A stretch of DNA of 64,000 nt, taken from positions 1 through 64,000 of the forward strand of contig CALVDX010000008.1 in assembly GCA_944326425.1 (NCBI GenBank), in the 5' to 3' direction. The translations under genes and the position numbers were made by a program. Numbering within the stretch: the first letter of the stretch is position 1; each line of letters begins with the position of its first letter. Under the pieces are notes generated by a model. That model made no database searches, was not told the origin of the DNA, and worked only from the letters and a program-made list of their open reading frames with translations. This DNA is from Candidatus Gastranaerophilales bacterium (GTDB lineage: Bacteria > Cyanobacteriota > Vampirovibrionia > Gastranaerophilales > Gastranaerophilaceae). Below are positions 55,393-64,000 of the stretch, one piece after another.

Positions 55393-56496
55393 ATGACGAA
55401 ACAAACATTCTTACATGATAAACATGTTAAACTCGGAGCAAAGATGGTTGATTTTGCGGGGTGGCATATGCCGGTGCAGTATACTTCCATAATAGAAGAA
55501 CATAATACTGTTAGAAATGCTGTAGGTTTGTTTGATGTTTCTCATATGGGGGAAGTTATTGTTAAGGGCGAAGATGCTCTGCCCTTTTTAAATAAACTTG
55601 TTCCTCAGGATTTGACCAAATTAGTTGAACGTAAAGCCATCTATTGCCAGATGACAAATAAGCAGGGCGGGATTATTGATGATTTAATTATTTATAAGAT
55701 TGAGGATGAAAAATATCTTATTATATTTAATGCTTCAAGAACTGATGAGGACTTGAATTGGATGGTTAGAAACAAAAAGGGGTTTAACGTTGATGTAATT
55801 AATGATTCTCATAATTACTCACTTCTTGCCATACAGGGGCCAAAGGCTTGTGACTTAATGAAATCAATCGGACTTACGGATTTGCCGCAGTTCTTTTCAA
55901 TTAAGCGTGCTGAATTATTTAATGTAAATTTGTGGGTTTCAAGAACTGGATATACCGGCGAAGATGGTGTAGAAATACTTGTGCGTAACGAGTTTTCGGA
56001 AATGCTCTGGGATAATATTCTTGATGCAGGAAAAGAGTTTGGCATAAAGCCGATAGGACTCGGAGCACGCGACACATTAAGATTGGAAGCAGCATTGCAT
56101 TTATATGGTAATGATTTAGACGAGGATACAACTCCTGTTGAGGCTGGTTTAGCCTGGTCTGTGTCCAAAAATAAAACAGATGATTATAACGGAAAAGAAA
56201 TTATAATGGCACAGCTTGCCAACGGCGGGCGCAAAAAGCTTATAGGATTGAAAATGTTAGACAGAGGTATTGCGCGTCACGGGTATGAAGTGTATGATGG
56301 AGATAAGAAAATAGGTGTTATTACAAGCGGCGGTGTTTCTCCGGTAAGAGGTGAAAATATTGCACTTGCGTACATAGAAAATTCACCGGAATATAAAATA
56401 GATTCTAAACTTGGTGTAATGATTAGAGACAAAATATGTATGGCTCAAATTGTTAAGAAGCCATTTATTACAAAGAGAAATAAGACAGAAGTATAA
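55393..56496 (+). CDS. gcvT: Glycine cleavage T protein (aminomethyltransferase)
   Basis: A 367-residue T protein, which transfers the aminomethyl carbon from lipoyl-GcvH to tetrahydrofolate. HMPVQYTSIIEEHNTVR and GLFDVSHMGEV near the N terminus, SRTGYTGEDGVEI near residue 180 and the GLGARDTLRLEAALHLYG segment near 218 are diagnostic. AGAGGATT precedes the ATG. First gene of gcvT-gcvH-gcvPA. No glycine riboswitch is recognisable in the leader. Confidence 0.95.
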   Translation: MTKQTFLHDKHVKLGAKMVDFAGWHMPVQYTSIIEEHNTVRNAVGLFDVSHMGEVIVKGEDALPFLNKLVPQDLTKLVERKAIYCQMTNKQGGIIDDLIIYKIEDEKYLIIFNASRTDEDLNWMVRNKKGFNVDVINDSHNYSLLAIQGPKACDLMKSIGLTDLPQFFSIKRAELFNVNLWVSRTGYTGEDGVEILVRNEFSEMLWDNILDAGKEFGIKPIGLGARDTLRLEAALHLYGNDLDEDTTPVEAGLAWSVSKNKTDDYNGKEIIMAQLANGGRKKLIGLKMLDRGIARHGYEVYDGDKKIGVITSGGVSPVRGENIALAYIENSPEYKIDSKLGVMIRDKICMAQIVKKPFITKRNKTEV

Positions 56497-56508
56497 GGAG
56501 ATGAAAAA

Positions 56509-56886
56509 ATGAACGAAAGCGCTTTATGCTCAAAAACTCATGAATATGTACTGGAACTTCAGGATAATCAGTATGAAATAGGTTTAACAGATTATGCAAT
56601 AGAACAGCTTGGAGATATTGTTTTTGTTGAACTGCCTGAGGTTGGAGCAGAATTTGAAAAGAATGAAGTTTTTGCTACCATAGAGTCAGTAAAAGCAGCC
56701 TCCGAGGTTTATATGCCAATCAGCGGAAAAGTTATTGCTGTTAATGAAGCGATAGCTGACTCCCCTGAAACACTAAATGATGAAACAGCCGAAGACAAGT
56801 GGTTTATTAAAATTGAATCAGATGCGGATCAGGTAGAATTTGCTGATTTGCTTGATTATTCTGATTACAAAGAGGAAGTAGAGTAG
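56509..56886 (+). CDS. gcvH: Glycine cleavage H protein
   Basis: A 125-residue H protein, the lipoylated shuttle of the glycine cleavage system. The lipoyl site is IESVKAASE with Lys62. GLTDYAIEQLGDIVFVELP and the GVDESPETLNDE-type segment agree with the family. AAGGAGATG is its ribosome binding site. Located between gcvT and gcvPA. Confidence 0.96.
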   Translation: MNESALCSKTHEYVLELQDNQYEIGLTDYAIEQLGDIVFVELPEVGAEFEKNEVFATIESVKAASEVYMPISGKVIAVNEAIADSPETLNDETAEDKWFIKIESDADQVEFADLLDYSDYKEEVE

Positions 56887-56888
56887 GT

Positions 56889-58136
56889 ATGGATAATTTT
56901 TTAGCGCATAACGATGAAACCAGAGCTTTAATGCTCAAAGATATTAATTGTAATACGGTTGATGATTTATTTAAACAAATTCCTAATATTATAAAAGAAT
57001 TTAAGCTGTCTAATCCGTTAAATGAGTTAGATACTCAAAAAGAGATAAAAAGGATGGCTAATAAAAATAATACCGGTTATATTTCTTTTCTTGGTGCCGG
57101 AGCTTATAATAAATTTATTCCTGCGGCGGTTAGTTATGTTGCTGAAAGATTTGAGTTTTTAACGGCGTATACTCCGTATCAGCCGGAAATCTCACAGGGA
57201 ACACTGCAAATTATTTATGAGTTTCAGTCTATGATTTGCAGATTGACAGGTATGGATATAGCTAATGCTTCAATGTATGATGTTTCTACGGCTGCTGCTG
57301 AAGCAATTCTTATGAGTATGCGTATAACTAAAAAAAATAAGGTTTTGATTTCTAATAAAATAAATCCCCAATATAAAGAGGTTATCAAAACTTATTTATG
57401 GGCTGGCGATTTTGATGCAGAATGGTTTGATTCCATTCCGGATAACCTGGCAGAGTATTCTGCAGTTGTTTATCAAAATCCGGATTTTTATGGCGAACTT
57501 ACTGAAATAAATAAATTAAACGGCGCTGCAGGTAATCCGTTACTTATTGTTATTCAGGATTTGGCGGCGCTTTCTGTAATTGCTCCTCCGGTGAATGCTG
57601 ATATTGTGGTTGGTGATGTTCAGCCTGCAGGAATTCCTGTTTGGTTTGGCGGTCCGCATGCCGGATATATGGCTTGTAAGGAAAAATATTTAAGACAAAT
57701 GCCGGGGCGTATTGTTGGACGCACAGTTGATGCCGATGGTAAACAGGCTTTTACTCTTACTATTCAGACAAGAGAGCAGCACATCAAGCGTGAAAAAGCA
57801 ACGAGTAACATTTGTTCAAATCAGTCACTTGTTGCCCTTATGACGACACTGTACCTTTCTCTTATGGGGGAAAATGGTTTTAAGCAGGCCGGGCTTTTAT
57901 CGGCTAAACGGGCGCATTCTCTTTCTGAAAAGCTTGCTAAAATTGGTATAAAAACATTAAATAGAGATTTTTATGATGAGTTTACGGTAGAAGTTGCCGA
58001 TGCTGATGATACATTAAAACGTTTGAAAGAAAACGGAATAATAGGCGGGCTTAAGCTTTCGGATACTAAAATCCTTGTATGCGCTACTGAAATTATATCA
58101 GAGAGTGATATTGATAAATATGTAAGCAGCTTATAG
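56889..58136 (+). CDS. gcvPA: Glycine dehydrogenase (decarboxylating) subunit 1
   Basis: A 415-residue P-protein alpha subunit. FLGAGAYNKFIPAAV and TPYQPEISQGTLQIIYEFQ near the N terminus and NADIVVGDVQPAGIPVWFGGPHAG near the middle are diagnostic. In split P proteins, the beta subunit carries the pyridoxal-phosphate lysine; no gcvPB follows here. It starts 2 nt after gcvH. The operon therefore lacks an essential subunit locally. Confidence 0.94.
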   Translation: MDNFLAHNDETRALMLKDINCNTVDDLFKQIPNIIKEFKLSNPLNELDTQKEIKRMANKNNTGYISFLGAGAYNKFIPAAVSYVAERFEFLTAYTPYQPEISQGTLQIIYEFQSMICRLTGMDIANASMYDVSTAAAEAILMSMRITKKNKVLISNKINPQYKEVIKTYLWAGDFDAEWFDSIPDNLAEYSAVVYQNPDFYGELTEINKLNGAAGNPLLIVIQDLAALSVIAPPVNADIVVGDVQPAGIPVWFGGPHAGYMACKEKYLRQMPGRIVGRTVDADGKQAFTLTIQTREQHIKREKATSNICSNQSLVALMTTLYLSLMGENGFKQAGLLSAKRAHSLSEKLAKIGIKTLNRDFYDEFTVEVADADDTLKRLKENGIIGGLKLSDTKILVCATEIISESDIDKYVSSL

Positions 58137-58222
58137 TTTAACATAGCTATAGTACTCGCTGCATTGGGAATGTGAATATCTATTTTTATGTAAAAGCCAT
58201 TTGGGGTGAAGTGGAGTTATAA

Positions 58223-58669
58223 TTACATTTCTATTTTACAAACGCTCGAATCGCCGAGATACTTATTCCAAACCTTAAGTACAGGACTATTTTGTGCTTC
58301 TTCAAGAGTCATATTTTCATATTTTTTTGGATTTTTTGCCGCGTCAAGCGCTTCTTTTTCCATTACCGTATATATTTCGCGAACCTGCTCTCCTGAAAAA
58401 CTGCAATTGACCGTTGATTTGAAGTTTAATTCTTTAAATTCTACTATTTCTCTGTATTTGCAAGTGTATCCATCCCATCCGACAATATTTTTTGTCACTT
58501 TTGAGGTAACACCGTCTACTTCTATTTCATCAACACTTTTAAACTCAGAACAGTTTTTAAATGCGTTCATAAATTCGGCAGTATTATCGATTACAGATTT
58601 TTCCTGCGCCAGTGCAATACATCCGCAAGCAATAATAACTGATAAAAATACCAGAATTTTTTTATTCAT
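58223..58669 (-). CDS. Secreted hypothetical protein
   Basis: About 148 residues. Residues 1-22 are a signal peptide (MNKKILVFLSVIIACGCIALA), with a Cys near the cleavage region that might allow lipidation. The mature part is acidic with several Cys that could form disulfides (NCSEF, YTCKYR, NCSF, VCKIEM). The ATG at 58669 overlaps the atpC stop codon by 8 nt and is preferred to a TTG at 58678. It is probably cotranscribed with atpDC. Confidence 0.7.
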   Translation of the reverse strand: MNKKILVFLSVIIACGCIALAQEKSVIDNTAEFMNAFKNCSEFKSVDEIEVDGVTSKVTKNIVGWDGYTCKYREIVEFKELNFKSTVNCSFSGEQVREIYTVMEKEALDAAKNPKKYENMTLEEAQNSPVLKVWNKYLGDSSVCKIEM

Positions 58670-59054
58670 GGTTTGCAACCTTTAATCTTGTCATTGCCCG
58701 TGCAAGAGCCATTTCTGCCCGTGTTACATCCATCTGGACATTAGATTTAGACAAACGTTCTTCTGCCCGCGCTTTTGCTTCTTTAGCCCTTTTGACATCA
58801 ATATCTGCTTCTGCTTCACAGGCATTAGTAAGAATAACAGCGTTGTCATTGCTGAATTGAAAAATTCCGCCCATCGTTGCATAATAGTGGTTTTCATTGT
58901 TAATGACAACTTTTGTAACACCGATAGCCAGAGGTGTTGTTACCGGCTGTCTGCCCGGCAAAACACCAATAGCTCCTTCCGAACCGGTAACCTGAATTTC
59001 ATCAGCATTACCGTCATATATTAATCTGTTATGTGTAATAATTTTTAGATGCAT
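58662..59054 (-). CDS. atpC: ATP synthase F1 epsilon subunit
   Basis: A 130-residue epsilon subunit, which couples rotation and regulates ATP hydrolysis. The beta-sandwich has VTGSEGAIGVLPGRQPVTTPLAIG; the C-terminal helical hairpin is AKEAKARAEERLSK...RAEMALARAMTRLKV. It lies 2 nt after atpD. Other atp genes are not adjacent. Confidence 0.95.
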   Translation of the reverse strand: MHLKIITHNRLIYDGNADEIQVTGSEGAIGVLPGRQPVTTPLAIGVTKVVINNENHYYATMGGIFQFSNDNAVILTNACEAEADIDVKRAKEAKARAEERLSKSNVQMDVTRAEMALARAMTRLKVANHE

Positions 59055-59056
59055 AA

Positions 59057-60478
<1,422 letters not shown>

Positions 60479-60546
60479 TTAAACATGCTAATTTTAGCAC
60501 AAACAATTTTCTTCTGCAATCTTATCTTAATTAAAATTGCAATAAT

Positions 60547-61446
60547 TTATTTAAGAACAATTTCTCCAACAACTTCTCCATGGATGGTTTTAATAGTTTT
60601 GTCATACGGAAAATAACCCCATCCCAGTCGGGTCAGGTGTTCAAGAAGAGCAATTCTTCGGGCCTCCATACTGCAGTCTATTACTTTAATTCCAGTACAG
60701 CAATTATTTTCAGTGTTGTATACGATGCAAAGACCTCCCGCGCCTACTTTTGCTATTAATTTTTTATTAGCCTGCATTATTTCTGTATCAAGCCGGTTTT
60801 CACCGCCAATGATGTAGGGGTTGTTAATAAAGGCTGATTTTATAATTTTGTATTGAGGGTCTGAAAACATGTTTTTGTAACCTAAAACCATGTTTTTAAG
60901 CGGCATTGATAATATAGGTACTCCGCAGCCGTCTTTTGTTACCGGATATTCTTCAGTAATTTCGCATAATTTATTTATTCGATCTTTTACTAGTTGTTGC
61001 AGCGGATGGGTTTTATCATCATAATTTTTTGTATCCCAATTATTTACTTTGCAAATAGCAAGAAATAATAAATGTTTACCTGCACAGTTGTTATATAGTT
61101 CATTCGGTTCTATACCTTTAGTTTTAAGATTAAAATCTGAAATTTTTGATAAAGGCCGGTGTATTCCACATTTTAAATCTGATAATTTTAGCCCGAATTT
61201 GTTCAAAAGAGATGCTGCAATTTTTATATGGCACTCTTCACCGGCGTGTGAGGCGCAGATGAGTGCAATTTCTTCTGATGTTAAGTCGAAGGTTTTAGGA
61301 ATATCAAAATCAATCATTAACGTTGCCTGAAGAGGTTTTGCACAGGAACGTAAATAATAGGCGGTATTAATTCCTCTTTCTCCGTCTGAAAATTCTATTA
61401 AATGTTCTTCTTCTGTCAGTCCGTCTCTAATATATTGCAGTATCAT
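60547..61446 (-). CDS. Asparaginase II-type amidohydrolase (PF06089)
   Basis: A 299-residue protein of the rhizobial-type L-asparaginase II family. YLRSCAKPLQA, CASHAGE, LYNNCAGKHLLFLAIC and VTKDGCGVPILSMPL match the family's conserved Ser/Lys/Cys motifs. It hydrolyses asparagine to aspartate and ammonia, or a related amide. It starts 2 nt after the upstream gene (61449-62195), so both are cotranscribed. Confidence 0.85.
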   Translation of the reverse strand: MILQYIRDGLTEEEHLIEFSDGERGINTAYYLRSCAKPLQATLMIDFDIPKTFDLTSEEIALICASHAGEECHIKIAASLLNKFGLKLSDLKCGIHRPLSKISDFNLKTKGIEPNELYNNCAGKHLLFLAICKVNNWDTKNYDDKTHPLQQLVKDRINKLCEITEEYPVTKDGCGVPILSMPLKNMVLGYKNMFSDPQYKIIKSAFINNPYIIGGENRLDTEIMQANKKLIAKVGAGGLCIVYNTENNCCTGIKVIDCSMEARRIALLEHLTRLGWGYFPYDKTIKTIHGEVVGEIVLK

Positions 61447-61448
61447 TG

Positions 61449-62195
61449 TTACACTTTATTTTCTTTAATAAACGTAAGGATACGTGAGAGTTTGACTTTT
61501 AAAATTTCACATTCTTCTTTTAATTTTTGGTTTTCAGCGAGAATATCCAAATCTTGTTCTTCGCTAATGACTTTAGGTATATTCTCATCTGTCAGCACAA
61601 ATTTTTTGCCGGCTTCTTCTTTAATAAGCATAACGCTTCTCATATCTTTTTCTTTTATAATTCCCATTTGAACCATTAATTCTGCAATAAATACGTGTTT
61701 TCCTTTTGATTGCAGTTCCTGCTGCCTTGCCAGGACTTTTTCCAAGTCATCAATGGACATTTTGCCGGCTCTTATAAAGTATTCTCCTGTTCTGTACTTT
61801 CCTGCAATAAATCCGGCAAGTGCGGAAACCAAAACGGGTATGTCTTCGGTAAAATATTTTTGATCCATACAGAAGGTAAAAGCTTTGGCCATTTCTTCCA
61901 TTGAAAAAGATCCTGCAAGTGCTATTTCAACTAAGTTCATATTGTTTTTGCAGCAGTTTAAAAATGTATAAATATTATCATCCCAGCAGCTGTCTTTATT
62001 TTCTAATTCCTGTTCACCCAATTCCGATAACTTTGGCTGATACACGTGGAACAGCTCATCCTGTTGCGCCGAAATAAAATCCTGACTTAAGTATTTTTTT
62101 AAATCGGTTGAAAGGTTGATATAAATTGCTTGTTTAATCCATAGAGGGAATTTATACAAATTCTCCATAAACTCGCTGTAACTATTTTTGTCCAC
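61449..62195 (-). CDS. Hypothetical protein with MshEN-like region and coiled coil
   Basis: A 248-residue soluble protein. Residues about 130-190 (RTGEYFIRAGKMSIDDLEKVLARQQE and the LMVQMGIIKEKDMRSVMLIK strand) resemble the MshEN/GSPII-E-N fold, known to bind c-di-GMP in pilus and secretion ATPases. Residues 215-245 form a coiled coil. No ATPase domain is present. It may be a signalling adaptor for pili or flagella; its cotranscription with the asparaginase gives no further clue. Confidence 0.55.
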   Translation of the reverse strand: MDKNSYSEFMENLYKFPLWIKQAIYINLSTDLKKYLSQDFISAQQDELFHVYQPKLSELGEQELENKDSCWDDNIYTFLNCCKNNMNLVEIALAGSFSMEEMAKAFTFCMDQKYFTEDIPVLVSALAGFIAGKYRTGEYFIRAGKMSIDDLEKVLARQQELQSKGKHVFIAELMVQMGIIKEKDMRSVMLIKEEAGKKFVLTDENIPKVISEEQDLDILAENQKLKEECEILKVKLSRILTFIKENKV

Positions 62196-62281
62196 TGCTC
62201 TTAATCCTTCTTTTAAATGATAGTAATAAACACAAAAGAATTATATCATATTATAAGGTACTATGTAAAGGAATATGAAAA

Positions 62282-62749
62282 ATGGGAATGGACGGCTTAT
62301 CTATGTCAAATACGGGTATGCTCAAAGAAGCTACTTCCCTTGATTATTCCAAAGAGAGTGAAGAGCTTTCAAAAGAAGATACTGAAAAAAGTATGATAGT
62401 CCAGGAGCTAACCCAGCAGGAACGTGTTAACGAGGAGAAAGAAGAGAACAGAAAACGTAGAAAAGCAAATAAAGAAAATCCGGAAGGAACTTCAGAAGAG
62501 GATGAACAGCAGGAAGCTGAGCCGGAAACTGTTGATGAATCGGGTGATAGTATTAATCCGGATGATTTGCTTCTTGTTGACGGAGAGAATAAGGGGTTTT
62601 ATACTAAATTAAGTAAAAATTTGGAAAACATTGAATTATATGATAGAATAACAGACAGGTTGATAGGTACAATTACTCCGGAGGAATTGAGTTATTTAAT
62701 ATCAAAACTTAATATGGGTACGGGAATTTTTATCAACAAGAAAGTATAA
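62282..62749 (+). CDS. FlaG-like/flagellar cluster protein
   Basis: A 155-residue protein. Residues 20-100 are very charged, Glu/Lys-rich and likely disordered. The C-terminal 45 residues (ELYDRITDRLIGTITPEELS and the following LNMGTGIFINKK) have the spacing seen at the end of FlaG (V-x-I-x-D-x-T...I-x-x-I-P-x-E-x). It lies 4 nt before fliS. FlaG influences filament length. The call rests on C-terminal pattern and context. Confidence 0.5.
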   Translation: MGMDGLSMSNTGMLKEATSLDYSKESEELSKEDTEKSMIVQELTQQERVNEEKEENRKRRKANKENPEGTSEEDEQQEAEPETVDESGDSINPDDLLLVDGENKGFYTKLSKNLENIELYDRITDRLIGTITPEELSYLISKLNMGTGIFINKKV

Positions 62750-62753
62750 GAGT

Positions 62754-63233
62754 ATGAGTTATAATCCCTATAACAAATATGTAAAAAAATATCAGGAAAG
62801 TAATGTTAACACGGCGGATCCAAAAAAAATTATGATTATGCTGTTTGATGCCTGCATTCAATTCCTTGGAAAGGCCCGTCAGGCAATCGAAGAAAAAAAA
62901 TATGCGGATAAAACAGCAAATATAAATAGTGCAAAACAAATCTTGAGAGAATTTATGCGTACAATTGATTTGGAAAACGGCAATGATACTTCAAAACATT
63001 TGTACTTATTTTATAATAGACAAATTAATAAATTAACCCAAATAAGTATCCATAGGGATTTAGCGGCGCTTGATACGGTAATGGCTGACTTAACCGGAAT
63101 AAGGGATGCTTTTATAGAAGCTATAAAAATTGTCAATCAGGATTTATCAAAATCCGAGCAGGAAGAAGAAAGAATGCGATACGAAGAAGAGTTAAATTCA
63201 GAGCAAAATTCGCAGCATGATTACGGAGTTTAG
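62754..63233 (+). CDS. fliS: Flagellar export chaperone FliS
   Basis: A 159-residue four-helix protein. PYNKYVKKYQESNVNTADPKKIMIMLFDACIQFLGKA at the N terminus matches the FliS signature (Y..Y....v.tasp..Li.mLydgai.fl..A). FliS binds flagellin C termini in the cytosol and prevents early polymerisation. It has an acidic C-terminal extension. 2 nt separate it from the next gene. Confidence 0.9.
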   Translation: MSYNPYNKYVKKYQESNVNTADPKKIMIMLFDACIQFLGKARQAIEEKKYADKTANINSAKQILREFMRTIDLENGNDTSKHLYLFYNRQINKLTQISIHRDLAALDTVMADLTGIRDAFIEAIKIVNQDLSKSEQEEERMRYEEELNSEQNSQHDYGV

Positions 63234-63235
63234 CG

Positions 63236-63619
63236 GTGGAAAAACAGTTTCAACAATTAATGATGTATTATAATCAACTGAAGGAAATGGCTATTCAGGT
63301 TTCCAGAATGTTGGAAAACGAATCCTATAATGATGCTTTGACGATGCTTAATCATAGGAAAAGGGTTGTAAAAGAGCTGGGATTAATTCTTAAGTATTTG
63401 AAAATGACAGATAAGCAAAAAGAGATTGTGGAGAATATAAAAAAAGAAATTCTGGAAATAGAAGCAGCTAATATTCAGCGCTTACAGACTGATATGGAAG
63501 ATGTCAAATACGAACTTGATGTTGTATCATCAAAAGTCAGGTTTAGAAATAAATATAACCCATATGAAGCAGAGCAGGCATCAGGTAATGTTATTGATAC
63601 CCGTGATAATGAAGGGTAG
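63236..63619 (+). CDS. FliT-like flagellar chaperone candidate
   Basis: A 127-residue helical protein starting with GTG. LMMYYNQLKEMAIQVSRMLENESYNDALTML and NHRKRVVKELG follow the FliT pattern (Y..L..l...m...le.ed...l..ll..R..li). FliT chaperones the FliD cap and regulates FlhDC-type systems in enterics. Position right after fliS is the usual fliT place. No fliD is in view. The gene ends 3 nt from the convergent ychF. Confidence 0.6.
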   Translation: MEKQFQQLMMYYNQLKEMAIQVSRMLENESYNDALTMLNHRKRVVKELGLILKYLKMTDKQKEIVENIKKEILEIEAANIQRLQTDMEDVKYELDVVSSKVRFRNKYNPYEAEQASGNVIDTRDNEG

Positions 63620-63622
63620 TTA

Positions 63623-64000
63623 TTATACTGCAAATCTGAAGTGTACTAAGTCACCATCCTGTATTATATAATCTTTTCCTTCCAGCCTTGTAACTCCTTT
63701 TTCTTTGCAGGCCACGTAGGAACCTAATTCCGCAAAATCTTTATAAGGGGTAATTTCCGCTCTGATAAATCCTTTTTCAAAATCTGTGTGTATAACTCCG
63801 GCTGCCTGTGGCGCTTTAGTACCTTTTACGATTGTCCAGGCATGGACTTCTTTTTCCCCTGCTGTTATAAAAGTAATAAGATTGAGCAGAGAATATACCG
63901 ATTTAATCATTTTATCGATTCCGCTGTCCTCAACTCCAAGATCGTGAAGGTATTCTTTTGCTTCTTCCGGCCCGAGATCTATCAGTTCTTCTTCTATACG
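63623..64000 (-). CDS. ychF: YchF/OLA1-type ATPase, 3' end
   Basis: The C-terminal 125 codons of YchF; the gene runs off the window edge. The visible part has the ITFITAGEKEVHAWTIVKGT segment, APQAAGVIHTDFEKGFIRAEI and the TGS-domain C terminus ending DGDLVHFRFAV. YchF is an ATP-preferring Obg-like protein tied to ribosomes and oxidative stress. The GTPase-fold N terminus lies outside. Confidence 0.92.
   Translation of the reverse strand, partial: RIEEELIDLGPEEAKEYLHDLGVEDSGIDKMIKSVYSLLNLITFITAGEKEVHAWTIVKGTKAPQAAGVIHTDFEKGFIRAEITPYKDFAELGSYVACKEKGVTRLEGKDYIIQDGDLVHFRFAV

Overview
The window is AT-rich bacterial chromosome, densely packed with genes on both strands. The best taxonomic guess is an uncultured, gut-type, fermentative member of the non-photosynthetic sister group of Cyanobacteria (Vampirovibrionia / 'Melainabacteria', Gastranaerophilales-like). 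Three things point there. The ATP synthase beta and epsilon genes stand alone as a pair, as in cyanobacteria. HydF shows [FeFe]-hydrogenase metabolism. A complete RND-TolC efflux operon shows a two-membrane envelope, alongside PilT (type IV pili) and FliS (flagella). Several lineage-type hypothetical proteins fit too. This placement is inference; no 16S rRNA or ribosomal protein gene is present to confirm it.

Layout. 1-1.1 kb: tRNA-Ser, an SMR exporter and a tiny Gly/Trp/His-rich peptide, all on the minus strand. 1.2-8.5 kb: a plus-strand run with a YbhN-like membrane protein, two TPR proteins, a YkgJ-type Fe/Zn-Cys protein, Mini-RNase III, MutL, and a TPR-glycosyltransferase with a histone-H1-like lysine tail. 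9.5-13.6 kb: a dicarboxylate/glutamate symporter and IleS. 13.6-14.1 kb: a gene-poor island of nested inverted repeats and a gene remnant. 14.1-19.8 kb: a PD-(D/E)XK-like protein, ThyX, NadE and an orphan CpaE-CpaF (Tad pilus-like) pair. 19.8-23.1 kb: an accessory patch with structured repeats, a duplicated tRNA 5' end, tRNA-CAU, a 17-residue cationic amphipathic peptide gene, a calpain-like cysteine protease candidate, an HNH protein and a tandem repeat block. 23.2-31.3 kb: GlmS, S-adenosylhomocysteinase with a possible switch-like leader, a frameshifted UvrA-like gene, a lone sugar ABC permease and HydF. 31.5-36.3 kb: an EF-hand protein, a ribbon-helix-helix regulator, an acyltransferase, and a NUDIX-regulator/SecG/phosphoesterase operon. 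36.5-41.5 kb: EF-G, ManC, MtaB. 41.5-47.5 kb: an RND efflux operon with a clear promoter, operator palindrome and coupled leader ORF. 47.5-52.6 kb: a beta-solenoid-like protein, RecO, PilT and a tandem-HTH protein. 52.7-58.7 kb: EF-Tu, hypotheticals, and a glycine cleavage operon lacking its PLP subunit. 58.2-62.2 kb: AtpC/AtpD, an asparaginase II-type enzyme and an MshEN-like protein. 62.3-64 kb: a FlaG/FliS/FliT-like flagellar cluster and the 3' end of YchF.

The most novel signals are five. (1) Unrelated proteins share an N-terminal segment ending in F-x-G, a possible lineage-specific sorting signal. (2) Several genes have the -10 box 7-10 nt before the ATG, which predicts leaderless mRNAs. 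(3) A patch around 20-23 kb holds a promoter-driven 17-aa amphipathic peptide, a cysteine-protease candidate and an HNH protein. (4) One protein is made largely of tandem helix-turn-helix units. (5) The ahcY leader can form mutually exclusive helices next to its ribosome binding site. All coordinates and motifs were read by eye; no database search was run.
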